Below are positions 16,274 to 25,320 of a stretch of 64,000 bases of DNA, in pieces. The translations under genes were made by a program, and so were the position numbers. This stretch comes from Thauera sp. JM12B12 (lineage in GTDB: Bacteria > Pseudomonadota > Gammaproteobacteria > Burkholderiales > Rhodocyclaceae). The stretch's first letter is position 1, and each line of letters opens with the position of its first letter. The notes under the pieces were generated by a model. The model saw only the letters and a list, made by a program, of their open reading frames with translations. It made no database searches and was not told the origin of the DNA. The stretch covers positions 2,542,001 to 2,606,000 of the forward strand of contig NZ_CP154859.1 in assembly GCF_039614725.1 (NCBI RefSeq), in the 5' to 3' direction.

Positions 16274-17446
16274 TCAGGCGCGCTCGCCGAGCAGGCGGCG
16301 CACCAGCGCGCACCAGTAGGCCACGCCCGCCGGCATCACCTCGTCGTTGAAGTCGTAGTTGGGGTTGTGCAGCATGCAGCCGCCCTCGCCCGGGCCGTTG
16401 CCGATCCAGACGTAGGCGCCCGGCTTGTGCTCGAGGAAATAGGCGAAGTCCTCCGCGCCCATGCTCGGGCGCCGGTCGGTGAACACGCGCTCCGGCCCCG
16501 CCACCTCGCGCGCAGCCTCGGCGCACAGCGCAGCCTCGGCGGAGGTGTTCACCGTCGGCGGGTAGCCGCGGCGGAACGCGAAATCGACCTGCACGCCATG
16601 GCTCTGCGCGATGCCCTCGGCGACCTGGCGCAGGCCGCGCTCGAGGCGGTCGCGGACCTCGGCGGAGAAGGTGCGCACCGTGCCGCACAACTCGGCGCGG
16701 TCGGGGATCACGTTGTAGGCCTCGCCGGCGTGGAACTGGGTCACCGAGACGACACCGGCGTCGATCGGGTCGAGCACACGGCTCACCAGGGTCTGCGCCG
16801 CCTGCACGAAGGCTGCGCCCGCCACCACCGGATCCACGCCGAGGTGCGGCATCGCCGCGTGCGCACCGACACCGGTGAAGCGGATGTCGAAGCGGTCGGC
16901 GCTCGCCATCACCGGCCCGCTGTGGATGGCGAAGGTCCCCGCCTCCATGCCCGGCCAGTTGTGCATGCCGAACACCGCCTCCATCGGGAAGCGCTCGAAC
17001 AGGCCGTCGGCGATCATCGCCGGCGCACCGCCTTCGCCCTCCTCGGCGGGCTGGAAGATCAGGTACACGGTGCCATCGAAGTCCTTGCGTGCGACGAGCG
17101 CCTCGGCCGCGCCGAGCAGCATCGTGGTGTGGCCATCGTGGCCGCAGGCGTGCATGCAGCCCGGGATGGTGGACCTGTGCGCAAATTCGTTGCGCTCGGT
17201 GATCGGCAGCGCATCCATGTCCGCGCGCAGGCCGATGGCGCGCAGGCCGCGGCGGCCGCGCACCACGCCGACCACGCCGGTGCCGCCGATGCCGCGATGG
17301 GTCTCGATGCCGAGCGCTTCCAGATGGCGGGCGACCAGCTCGGCGGTGCGGTGCTCCGCGAAGGCGAGCTCCGGGTGGGCGTGGATGTCGCGGCGAATCG
17401 CGGTCAGCTTGTTCTGCAGGGGGCGGACGCTTTCGATGAGGCTCAT
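16274..17446 (-). CDS. M20-family amidohydrolase (hippurate-hydrolase-like)
   Basis: This 390-residue dizinc amidohydrolase of the M20D/HipO group would cleave N-acyl amino acids such as hippurate. It shows DIHAHPELAF, LRADMDALPI, MHACGHDGHTTMLLG, FQPAEEGEGGA and a late SMGAEDFAYFL, which supply the metal ligands and the catalytic Glu. The open frame runs to 17617, but the first 57 codons read as non-conserved low-complexity sequence. The ATG at 17446 (MSLIESVRPLQNK) fits the family start. It ends 10 nt before the FtsX-like permease gene. It diverges from dbpA across 244 bp. Confidence 0.92.
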   Translation of the reverse strand: MSLIESVRPLQNKLTAIRRDIHAHPELAFAEHRTAELVARHLEALGIETHRGIGGTGVVGVVRGRRGLRAIGLRADMDALPITERNEFAHRSTIPGCMHACGHDGHTTMLLGAAEALVARKDFDGTVYLIFQPAEEGEGGAPAMIADGLFERFPMEAVFGMHNWPGMEAGTFAIHSGPVMASADRFDIRFTGVGAHAAMPHLGVDPVVAGAAFVQAAQTLVSRVLDPIDAGVVSVTQFHAGEAYNVIPDRAELCGTVRTFSAEVRDRLERGLRQVAEGIAQSHGVQVDFAFRRGYPPTVNTSAEAALCAEAAREVAGPERVFTDRRPSMGAEDFAYFLEHKPGAYVWIGNGPGEGGCMLHNPNYDFNDEVMPAGVAYWCALVRRLLGERA

Positions 17447-17657
17447 GGCTGCACCGTGTTGTTGTGGTTTGTTGCGGGTGTTCGAGTTTAGTACAGGCGG
17501 GCGGGCCGGCGGCTCATGCCTTGCGCACTTCTCGGGACTCGCCCGATCTGAAGCCGGGGCACGGACGAAGTTCCCGCCCTTGCAGCCAACGCCCCCGGAC
17601 CGGCGTGGCCGAGTCACACGAGGCCAGCCGCGCCCACTTCGATCGACAAGTTTTCTG

Positions 17658-17685
17658 CTGACGAGCCCGGGTCAGGCCCGATAAT
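17658..17685 (+). promoter_or_regulatory. Candidate dbpA promoter (possibly leaderless transcript)
   Basis: CTGACG (17658-17663) and GATAAT (17680-17685) are separated by 16 bp and match sigma-70 boxes at four and five of six positions. The dbpA ATG is at 17691, so a start site about 7 nt after the -10 would fall on or next to the start codon. No Shine-Dalgarno sequence is visible. The rest of the 17447-17657 gap holds nothing I recognise. Confidence 0.5.
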
Positions 17686-17690
17686 TGCGC

Positions 17691-19154
17691 ATGACCGAAA
17701 TTATCGACCCCTCCTCCGCCTCCACCGCGAGCCCCCAGACCGAGTCCCCGGGGCACGCCGCGGCAACGCCTCCCGGCCTGCCCTTCGACGGTCTGCCGCT
17801 CTCCCCGGCCATGCTGGACACCCTGTGCCAGCTCGACTACCGGACCATGACCCCGATCCAGGCCGCCAGTCTGCCGCTGGCGCTCGCCGGGCACGACCTC
17901 ATCGCCCAGGCCAAGACCGGCAGCGGCAAGACCGCGGCCTTCGCGCTGCCGCTGCTGGCCCGGCTCGACGTGCGCACGCTCGCCGTGCAGGCCTTGGTGC
18001 TGTGCCCGACGCGCGAGCTGGCCGACCAGGTCACGCAGGAGATCCGCCGCCTGGCGCGCTTCGAGGCCAACATCAAGGTGCTGGCGCTATGCGGCGGCAC
18101 GCCCATGCGGCCGCAGCGCGACAGCCTTGAGCACGGCGCCCATGTCGTCGTCGGCACGCCCGGGCGCATCATGGACCACCTCGAGCGCGGCAGCCTCGTG
18201 CTCGATGCCCTGAACACCCTGGTGCTGGACGAGGCCGACCGCATGCTGGACATGGGCTTCCACGACGATATCGCCTTCGTCGCCAGCCGCTGTCCTTCCG
18301 CACGCCAGACCCTGCTGTTCTCCGCCACCTACCCCGAAGGCATCGCTTCGCTGGCCGCACGCTTCCTGCGCCGGCCGCAGGAGGTGAAGCTGCTCGAGCA
18401 GCACGCCGGCAGCAAGATCCGCCAGCGCTTCTACGAGATCGAGCACCCGGCGCGGCTGCAGGCGGTTGCCCGTCTGCTTCGCCACTACCGCCCGGCAAGC
18501 ACACTGGCCTTCTGCAACACCCGCCAGCAGTGCCGCGACCTGGTCGAGCTGCTGCGCGCGCAGGGCTTCGCCGCCCTCGCCCTCAACGGCGAGATGGAGC
18601 AGCGCGAGCGCGACCAGGTACTGATCCAGTTCGCCAACCGCAGCTGCTCGGTACTCGTCGCCACCGATGTCGCCGCACGCGGGCTGGACATCGCCCAGCT
18701 CGAGGCGGTGATCAACGTCGACGTCACCCCCGACCCGGAGATCCACATCCACCGCATCGGCCGCACCGGCCGCGGCGAGGAAGACGGCTGGGCGCTGAGC
18801 CTGTGCAGCAGCGCGGACAGGCGCCGGGTCGCGGCCATCGCCCAGGTGCTGGGCTTCGAGCCCGAGTGGCACGCGATCGACGAGCTGGTCGAGGACGACT
18901 CCCGGCCGGCGCAGCCGCCGATGACGACGCTGCTGATCCTGGGCGGACGCAAGGACAAGATCCGCCCGGCCGACGTACTGGGCGCGCTCACCGGCGAAGC
19001 CGGCTTCACCCGCGAGCAGGTCGGCAAGATCACCGTCACCGACCAGACCACCTATGTCGCGGTCGAGCGCGCGATCGCGCGCGAGGCGGTGCGTCGCCTG
19101 TCGGCCGGCAGGCTCAAGGGCAGAAAGGTGAAGGTGCGCGCGCTGGAAGCGTGA
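17691..19154 (+). CDS. dbpA: ATP-dependent RNA helicase DbpA
   Basis: The 487-residue DEAD-box helicase carries the full motif set: Q motif with PIQAASLPLAL, motif I AQAKTGSGKT (about residue 73), DEAD at about residue 180, SATYP and HRIGRTGRG. The C-terminal 75 residues (MTTLLILGGRKDKIRPADVLGAL through GRLKGRKVKVRAL) match the DbpA RNA-binding domain that recognises hairpin 92 of 23S rRNA. This makes a role in large-subunit ribosome assembly likely. The ATG at 17691 was chosen over an in-frame TTG two codons earlier. No clear ribosome-binding site precedes it (see promoter entry). Confidence 0.96.
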   Translation: MTEIIDPSSASTASPQTESPGHAAATPPGLPFDGLPLSPAMLDTLCQLDYRTMTPIQAASLPLALAGHDLIAQAKTGSGKTAAFALPLLARLDVRTLAVQALVLCPTRELADQVTQEIRRLARFEANIKVLALCGGTPMRPQRDSLEHGAHVVVGTPGRIMDHLERGSLVLDALNTLVLDEADRMLDMGFHDDIAFVASRCPSARQTLLFSATYPEGIASLAARFLRRPQEVKLLEQHAGSKIRQRFYEIEHPARLQAVARLLRHYRPASTLAFCNTRQQCRDLVELLRAQGFAALALNGEMEQRERDQVLIQFANRSCSVLVATDVAARGLDIAQLEAVINVDVTPDPEIHIHRIGRTGRGEEDGWALSLCSSADRRRVAAIAQVLGFEPEWHAIDELVEDDSRPAQPPMTTLLILGGRKDKIRPADVLGALTGEAGFTREQVGKITVTDQTTYVAVERAIAREAVRRLSAGRLKGRKVKVRALEA

Positions 19155-19284
19155 GGCGCGCACAGGAGGCGGTTTATCCTGTGCGCACTTCGCGCCGCGC
19201 GCGGTGTCCGAGGGCGGCGGACGCGAGAACCGTGCCGGGCGCCCAGCAAACCGACCGCGACCTCCCGGAAGGAAGCCAGCCATC

Positions 19285-20205
19285 TTGAAGCTCTACTACG
19301 CCGATCACTTCGTCCTCCCGCTGCCCGACGGGCACCGTTTTCCGATGGAGAAGTATTCGCTTCTCCGCGCGCGCCTGCACGCCAGCGCGCGCTTCGACGA
19401 CGATGACTTCCGCGTGCCCGCTGCCGCCAGCGACGCCGAGATCCTGCGCGCCCACGACGCCGGCTATCTGGCGCGCGTCGCCTCCGGCACGCTGGACGCG
19501 GCCGAGGTGCGCCGCATCGGCTTTCCGTGGTCAGAAGCAATGGTCGAGCGCTCGCGCCGCTCGGCCGGTGCCACGCTCGCCGCCTGCCGCAGCGCGCTCG
19601 CGCACGAAGGCGGCAGCGCCTGCGCCGCCAATCTCGCCGGCGGCACCCACCACGCCCACCGCGACTTCGGCTCGGGCTTCTGCGTCTTCAACGACGCCGC
19701 CATCGCCGCGCTGGCGATGCGCGCCGAAGGCCGCGCCGGCAGCATCGCCATCATCGACTGCGACGTGCATCAGGGCGACGGCACCGCCGCCATCCTCGCC
19801 GACGTCCCCGAGGTCTACACCTGCAGCCTGCACGGCGCGAAGAACTTCCCCTTCCGCAAGCAGGCGAGCGACCTCGACGTCGAACTGCCCGACGACACCG
19901 GCGACGCGGCCTACCTCGCCGCGCTCGACGCGGCGCTCGACACCGTCTTCACCCGCGCCCGCCCCGAGCTGGTGATCTACCTCGCCGGCGCCGACCCCTA
20001 CGCCGGCGACCGCCTCGGGCGGCTCGCGCTCAGCATCGAGGGCCTGCAGACCCGCGACGAGCGCGTGCTCGGCGCCTGCAAGTCGGCCGGCGTGGCGGTC
20101 GCGGTCGCGATGGCGGGCGGCTATGCGCAGCCGATCGAGGACACCGTTACCGTGCATTTCAACACCGTGAGCACCGCGGCGCGCCTCTTCGCCGGGCGCA
20201 GCTGA
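19285..20205 (+). CDS. Histone-deacetylase-superfamily (acetylpolyamine amidohydrolase/AcuC-like) protein
   Basis: The 306-residue zinc hydrolase has the HDAC signatures GGTHHAHRDFGSGFCVFND, IDCDVHQGDGTA (zinc Asp and His), ACS-type LHGAKNFPF and LAGADPYAGDRLGRL. Bacterial members deacetylate small amines, acetyl-CoA synthetase or other acetyl-lysines; which applies here is not clear. I chose a TTG start at 19285 because the frame before it is not conserved and GGAAGGA lies at 19268-19274. From there the protein begins at the family's usual KLYYADHF. It is 77 bp upstream of a DUF429 gene on the same strand. Confidence 0.9.
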   Translation: MKLYYADHFVLPLPDGHRFPMEKYSLLRARLHASARFDDDDFRVPAAASDAEILRAHDAGYLARVASGTLDAAEVRRIGFPWSEAMVERSRRSAGATLAACRSALAHEGGSACAANLAGGTHHAHRDFGSGFCVFNDAAIAALAMRAEGRAGSIAIIDCDVHQGDGTAAILADVPEVYTCSLHGAKNFPFRKQASDLDVELPDDTGDAAYLAALDAALDTVFTRARPELVIYLAGADPYAGDRLGRLALSIEGLQTRDERVLGACKSAGVAVAVAMAGGYAQPIEDTVTVHFNTVSTAARLFAGRS

Positions 20206-20281
20206 CACCGGCGCCACGCGCTCCGCGCCACCGCTGCCTGGACACGCCCAAAACGCCCGTTGCCTCGACTGGACCCAGCCC

Positions 20282-21118
20282 GTGCCACCGACCACGCCTC
20301 GCCTGCTCGGCGTCGACTTCACCTCCGCCCCCCGCCGCGCCAAGCCCATCACCGTTGCCCGGGGCCGGATCGACGGCACGCGCGTGGTCCTCGACCACAT
20401 CGCCCGTTGCGAGGACTGGCCGGCGTTCGAGACCGTGCTCGCGGAGCCGGGCCCGTGGCTGGGGGCTTTCGACTTTCCCTTCGGCCTGCCGCGCGAGGCG
20501 GTCATCGACCTCGGCTGGCCGCAGACCTGGCCGGCGCTGGTGCGCCACTGCGCAGCACTCGGCAAGGCCGGCTTTCGCGCCGCGCTCGATACCTACAGGG
20601 CGACGCGCCCGGTGGGCCAGCGCTATGCCCACCGCGCCACCGATCTGCCGGCGCGCTCGCACAGCCCCCTGAAGCTGGTCAATCCGCCGGTGGGGCTGAT
20701 GTTTCTCGAGGGCGCGCCGCGACTGCTCGCTGCCGGCGTGCATGTGCCCGGCATGCACGCGGGCGATCCGCTGCGAATTGCCGTCGAGGCCTACCCCGGA
20801 CTGCTTGCGCGCCGCATCACGACGGCCTCCTACAAGAGCGACGAGCGCCGCAAGCAGACCGCCGAGCGGCGCGCGGCGCGCGCGCTCATGGTCGATGCGA
20901 TCACCGCTCCTCGCTCGGCCGATACCCCTGCCGATGCACGCAACTGGCTGTGCGCCCCTCCGGCACTGCGCGCGGCCCTCATCGACGACGCGAGCGGCGA
21001 TCTGCTCGACGCCACGCTCGCCCTGCTCCAGGCCGCATCCGCCGCGCGCGCCGGCCCGCCCGCGTTCGGACTGCCCGCCACGACAGACCCGCTGGAAGGC
21101 TGGATCGTCGACAGCTAG
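20282..21118 (+). CDS. DUF429 domain protein
   Basis: The 278-residue protein starts at GTG 20282 and has the DUF429 pattern: LLGVDFTSAPRRAKPI at the N-terminus (an RNase-H-like first strand with Asp), then GAFDFPFGLPREAV, and VEAYPGLLARRI in the middle. The fold resembles RuvC/RNase H, but no activity is established for the family. It sits between the HDAC-like gene (same strand) and the convergent nuclease-like gene, with only 6 bp to the latter's stop. I cannot assign a function. Confidence 0.8.
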   Translation: MPPTTPRLLGVDFTSAPRRAKPITVARGRIDGTRVVLDHIARCEDWPAFETVLAEPGPWLGAFDFPFGLPREAVIDLGWPQTWPALVRHCAALGKAGFRAALDTYRATRPVGQRYAHRATDLPARSHSPLKLVNPPVGLMFLEGAPRLLAAGVHVPGMHAGDPLRIAVEAYPGLLARRITTASYKSDERRKQTAERRAARALMVDAITAPRSADTPADARNWLCAPPALRAALIDDASGDLLDATLALLQAASAARAGPPAFGLPATTDPLEGWIVDS

Positions 21119-21124
21119 CCAGGC

Positions 21125-22120
21125 CTAGCGCAGCAACCCCCGCAGGTGGCTGTCCAGACGCTCACGGTTGGCAAAGGTCAGCTCGTACATGTTGCTGAGT
21201 GCCACCGCCTGCTCCTCGCTCAAATCGGGGCTGAAGATGATGAACTGGCTACGGTCGACGTTGATGCGCCTGCGCAGCTTCAGGTATTTCTCGATGTCCT
21301 GGCGGAATTCGCCGCTCTTGCACTCGACCACCACCGGCTTGTTACCGTCGACGAGCATGAAGACGTCCAATTCGTGCAGGTCATCGTTGTCGAAGACGAT
21401 GTCGAGGTTACGTGCGCAGGCCGCGTTGTGGCGCCCATCCTTGAGCAGGGTCAGCGCCTTCATCAGGACGTACCACTCGACCCATTCGCCCCCAAAGAAG
21501 TCGCGCACCGGTGCGGCCTGCTGAAGCGTCACGCGGACGATCTTCTCGGGCTTCTGATAGAAGTACTTGGCAAGAAAGGTGTGTTCGTAAAGGCGCTTGC
21601 AGAAGGCATTGATGACCTGGGCGTCCTTCTGGCTGTAGTCGCCTAGCTTGAGGCTGAAGTTCGGCACGTCCTTGCGCTGCCCCCAGCGGATCTTGGACAC
21701 GACTTCGCCGAGCAGTGCGTAGTTGTCACCGATCTCGACCGCGATCTCGTCGAAGAACCCGGAGGTCTCGACGGACTCCGGCACGGGCCGCGCCTGGATG
21801 CCGCGCTGGTGGAACCACGCGACGATGGGGGCATGCTGCTCGGCCGCCGCCAGAGCCGAAGTGTTGTGGAGGTCCAGTCCGGCAAGCTCGCTGCCGACAG
21901 CGGAAGCCGCAGGCGCCTCGGCAACCTCGGGCTGAAGCGCCCGCAGACGCTTGACCTCCTTGTTCAGCACCCCGTATTGCTGAAGCAGTCGGCGCACGAA
22001 GAATGTGGTGTCGTAGACCGGCGCATCGGCCTGACAGGAAGGGCAACTCGCCTGCGTTCCGGGCAAAATATCCAGGACTTCGCCGGTATGGCCGCATTGA
22101 TTACAACGCTGGATTGGCAT
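21125..22120 (-). CDS. Zinc-ribbon protein with Card1/DUF1887-like PD-(D/E)XK nuclease domain
   Basis: The 331-residue protein begins with a zinc ribbon (C6-x2-C9 and C26-x2-C29), then a coiled-coil stretch (about 38-60) and a middle region I do not recognise. The C-terminal domain has GGEWVEWYVLMKAL, NLDIVF, then ELDVF with D252 and VVVECKSG with E266 and K268. That spacing is a PD-(D/E)XK active site and closely resembles the nuclease half of Card1-type CRISPR effectors. No CARF sensing domain is visible and no CRISPR lies nearby. I chose ATG 22120: GGAG lies nine bases upstream, TATACT sits at 22156-22161, and the 63 codons further upstream look non-coding. Its GC content looks lower than its neighbours', suggesting transfer. 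A stand-alone defence nuclease is possible but unproven. Confidence 0.75.
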   Translation of the reverse strand: MPIQRCNQCGHTGEVLDILPGTQASCPSCQADAPVYDTTFFVRRLLQQYGVLNKEVKRLRALQPEVAEAPAASAVGSELAGLDLHNTSALAAAEQHAPIVAWFHQRGIQARPVPESVETSGFFDEIAVEIGDNYALLGEVVSKIRWGQRKDVPNFSLKLGDYSQKDAQVINAFCKRLYEHTFLAKYFYQKPEKIVRVTLQQAAPVRDFFGGEWVEWYVLMKALTLLKDGRHNAACARNLDIVFDNDDLHELDVFMLVDGNKPVVVECKSGEFRQDIEKYLKLRRRINVDRSQFIIFSPDLSEEQAVALSNMYELTFANRERLDSHLRGLLR

Positions 22121-22155
22121 TACGAAACTCCACGACAGCTTCTCGAAGGCTGCGC

Positions 22156-22161
22156 AGTATA
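22156..22161 (-). promoter_or_regulatory. Candidate -10 box of the Card1-like nuclease gene
   Basis: On the minus strand TATACT lies 36 bp before the ATG at 22120, giving a short leader that contains GTGGAG. No clear -35 is seen. The rest of the 22162-22338 gap shows no remnant of a livM-type permease gene. Confidence 0.4.
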
Positions 22162-22338
22162 GCCACGGGGCGTGGTAGTCCCCTGCGAAAAATGACATGG
22201 ACGTCGAACGATCTTGCCCGAAAGAGCCCCCCTGCCCTGCAACTGCCTCCTTGATCCGAACTCTGCGCCGTTCGTGCTGCCAGCAGCGAACACCCATCAG
22301 TTCAGGCAAGGGCCGCTCGCCCGATGCGGCGGTCGCCG

Positions 22339-23101
22339 ATGAGCGCGCTCCTCGAAGCCCATGACATCGCCAAGCGCTTCGGCGGCCTGCAGGCGCTCGA
22401 CGGCGTGTCCTTGAGCATCGGCAGCGGCGAGATCTACGGCCTCATCGGCCCCAATGGCGCCGGGAAGACGACCTTCTTCAACGCGCTTACCGGGCTCTAC
22501 CCGCCCGATCGGGGCCGCTTCGTATTCGATGGGGCCGCGTTGATTCCGGGCAGCCCGCAGGCTGCCGTTGCGCGCGGGATCGCCCGTACGTTCCAGAACA
22601 TCCGCCTTTTCCGCGAACTGAGCGTGCTCGAGAACGTCATGGCCGCGCGGCACGTGCACACCCGCGCCGGAGTATGGAGCGTGCTCGCTGGCAGCGCAGC
22701 GAGCCGCTCCGAGGCGCAGGCGTGTGCCGAGCGCGCGCGCGCGCTGCTCGACTACGTCGGCATCGGCCGCCTTGCCGGCAGCCTCGCCCAGCAGCTGTCC
22801 TACGGGGACCAACGCCGGCTAGAGATCGCCCGCGCCCTTGCCACCGAGCCGCGCCTGCTCGCCCTCGACGAGCCGGCCGCCGGCATGAACGCGACCGAGA
22901 CCGGCGCGCTCCGCGAACTCATCGAGCGCATCCGGGCCAACGGCATCACCGTGCTGCTGATCGAGCACGACGTGAAGCTGGTCATGGGATTGTGCGACCG
23001 CGTCGCGGTGCTCGACTTCGGCCGCAAGATCGCCGAGGACGCCCCCGCCGTTGTCCAGCGGGACCCCCGGGTCATCGAAGCCTACCTGGGAGGCGGCCCC
23101 C

Positions 23102-23112
<11 letters not shown>
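22339..23112 (+). CDS. livG: Branched-chain amino acid-type ABC transporter ATPase, LivG family
   Basis: The 257-residue ABC ATPase has Walker A GPNGAGKTTFFNALTG, the LivG-specific ARGIARTFQNIRLF, signature motif LSYGDQRRLEIARAL, Walker B LLALDEPAAGMN and the H-loop IEHDVKLVMGLCDRVAVLDFG. LivG energises HAAT-type importers for branched-chain amino acids, urea, amides or aromatic acids. A second in-frame ATG lies at 22324. It overlaps livF by 11 nt. Permease (livH, livM) and binding-protein genes that normally accompany it are absent on both sides, so the substrate cannot be inferred. Confidence 0.88.
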
Positions 23113-23836
<724 letters not shown>

Positions 23837-23967
23837 GGACAAGCGCAAGCGCGCCCGTCCGGCGTGGCTCGATGGCGCCGAACAGCGCATGGCATTCATC
23901 GTCGCCAGCGCGTGCGGACTGACCGTCTGCATGCTCGCCGACGGCATCGGCATGCCGCGCCACTGCT

Positions 23968-24495
23968 TCATCCAGGCGCCTCGTCGCGCGCGCCAGCCCT
24001 TCGCGCGCGGATCGCGCCAACGGCAAGCGCGAAGGCTCCGAACTGTCGGTCGGCAATCATCAGCCCGACCTGTTCGATACGCGCGCCGCGCAAGCGCGGT
24101 GCGTCGGGCACGGCTCGACCGCGCCAGCTCGACTGGAAAGCATCGATCATCAAGAGCAGCGTGACCCACCGTCCGGCAGGTGGCTCGAACGCGGCCTGGT
24201 AATTGACGCCATCGAAGCCGCGGTCCGTACGCAGGTTGAGCTTGTAGCGGTGGCCATCGCCGCGCACGACGAGTTCGATCGCGTCGATGTCCGAGGCCAG
24301 CGGCGGTGAAACCGATGCGCGCACCGAGGCGAAGCCGCCGTTGTTGTCTGGCGAGACCTGCCCGCCGAACACGGCGTGGCCGGCCGGATCGAAGCGCAGC
24401 GCGCTGCGGGAGAGGCCGCCCATGACGCGGTCGTCGATGGCGGACCAGGCGACCACCGTTTCGGGGCGGTCGAAGTGGAATAGCGTTTCGGGCAT
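23968..24495 (-). CDS. CIA30-family (NADH:ubiquinone oxidoreductase intermediate-associated protein 30) protein
   Basis: The 175-residue protein starts MPETLFHFDRPE at 24495 and has the CIA30 jelly-roll pattern: WSAIDDRVMGGLSRS, FGGQVSPDNNGGFASVR, VRGDGHRYKLNLRTD and the closing IGLMIADRQFGAFAL-like strand. Eukaryotic relatives help assemble complex I. The bacterial proteins are of unknown role and resemble carbohydrate-binding folds. The frame runs on to 24552, but the first 19 codons would overlap the promoter of the divergent nemR gene. The 23837-23967 gap holds nothing I recognise. Confidence 0.82.
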   Translation of the reverse strand: MPETLFHFDRPETVVAWSAIDDRVMGGLSRSALRFDPAGHAVFGGQVSPDNNGGFASVRASVSPPLASDIDAIELVVRGDGHRYKLNLRTDRGFDGVNYQAAFEPPAGRWVTLLLMIDAFQSSWRGRAVPDAPRLRGARIEQVGLMIADRQFGAFALAVGAIRARRAGARDEAPG

Positions 24496-24555
24496 GGCGG
24501 GATTATGGCGCCGATGACCGGCATTGCGATGCGGAGCAGAATTCCGGCACACATC

Positions 24556-24570
24556 TAGACGACCGGTCTA
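24556..24570. promoter_or_regulatory. Candidate NemR operator over the nemR promoter
   Basis: TAGAC (24556-24560) and GTCTA (24566-24570) form an inverted repeat with a five-base centre. The left arm doubles as a candidate -35 (TAGACG), 17 bp before a TACACT -10 at 24579-24584. A repressor bound here would block the promoter of the downstream nemR gene (ATG 24593). Similarity to the known NemR box is from memory and should be checked. Confidence 0.5.
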
Positions 24571-24592
24571 TTCCTGCGTACACTGACGGCCC

Positions 24593-25177
24593 ATGACGAC
24601 CCGCCATACCGACACCCGCCAGCACATTCTCTGTATCGGCAAGCAGATCATCGCGGCCAAGGGTTTTTCCAGCGTCGGCCTCGCCGAGCTGCTGCAGGCG
24701 TCCGAAGTGCCGAAGGGCTCGTTCTATCACTACTTCAAGTCGAAGGAGCTCTTCGGCCAGGCGCTGCTCGAGGACTACTTCACCGACTATCTCGCCGAGC
24801 TCGACACGCTGATGCAGACGCCCGCCCTGTCGGGCCGGGATCGTCTGCTGCGCTATTTCGAGCAGTGGCGCACGACCCAGGCGGACGATTGCGACGAGCA
24901 GAAATGCCTGGTGGTCAAGCTCAGCGCCGAGGTCTCGGACCTGTCCGAGCCGATGCGGCTGACGCTGCGCGACGGCACCGAGCGCGTCATCGCGCGCTTG
25001 GCGCAGTGCGTGGCGGACGCTGTCGAGGACGGCTCGCTCGCGGCGGTCGAGCCGCTTTCCACGGCGCGCACGCTCTATTCGCTGTGGCTGGGCGCCAACC
25101 TGCTCGCCAAGCTCCACCGCAACGCCGAACCGCTCGAGCAGGCGTGGACGGCGAGCCTGCACCTGCTGGCGGCCTGA
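24593..25177 (+). CDS. nemR: TetR/AcrR-family regulator, NemR-like electrophile sensor
   Basis: The 194-residue repressor has a TetR N-terminal helix-turn-helix (GFSSVGLAELLQASEVPKGSFYHYFKSKELF, split across residues 24-54). In the ligand domain QKCLVVKLSAEVSDLSEPMR holds a cysteine matching the redox-active Cys106 of E. coli NemR, which senses bleach, N-ethylmaleimide and reactive aldehydes. A second cysteine lies a few residues upstream (DDCDEQKC). Downstream on the same strand are a YqhD-like aldehyde reductase and an Old Yellow Enzyme, the two enzyme types NemR-like repressors control. An inverted repeat covers its own promoter. Start at ATG 24593. Confidence 0.88.
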   Translation: MTTRHTDTRQHILCIGKQIIAAKGFSSVGLAELLQASEVPKGSFYHYFKSKELFGQALLEDYFTDYLAELDTLMQTPALSGRDRLLRYFEQWRTTQADDCDEQKCLVVKLSAEVSDLSEPMRLTLRDGTERVIARLAQCVADAVEDGSLAAVEPLSTARTLYSLWLGANLLAKLHRNAEPLEQAWTASLHLLAA

Positions 25178-25320
25178 TCCGGCAGCGTGCGCCCAATCAC
25201 GCAGTGCGCGCAAAGCGCCCCACAGCATTTCGCCATGTCGAACCGCGGGCCGATCCGCTCGATCCCCACGCATCCCCGTCCGGCCACTGTCGCCCGACGC
25301 CACGAACCAAGGACCCTCAC

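Noticed and set aside
12535..16350. Very long plus-strand open frame (1271 codons) across rmuC and the FtsX-like permease
   Set aside because: It is antisense to two clearly homologous genes. Its protein is low-complexity Arg/His/Gln/Gly typical of GC-rich shadow frames, with no recognisable domain.
22162..22338. Remnant of a livM permease gene before livG
   Set aside because: No frame in this gap shows hydrophobic or LivM-like sequence, so a decayed copy cannot be claimed.
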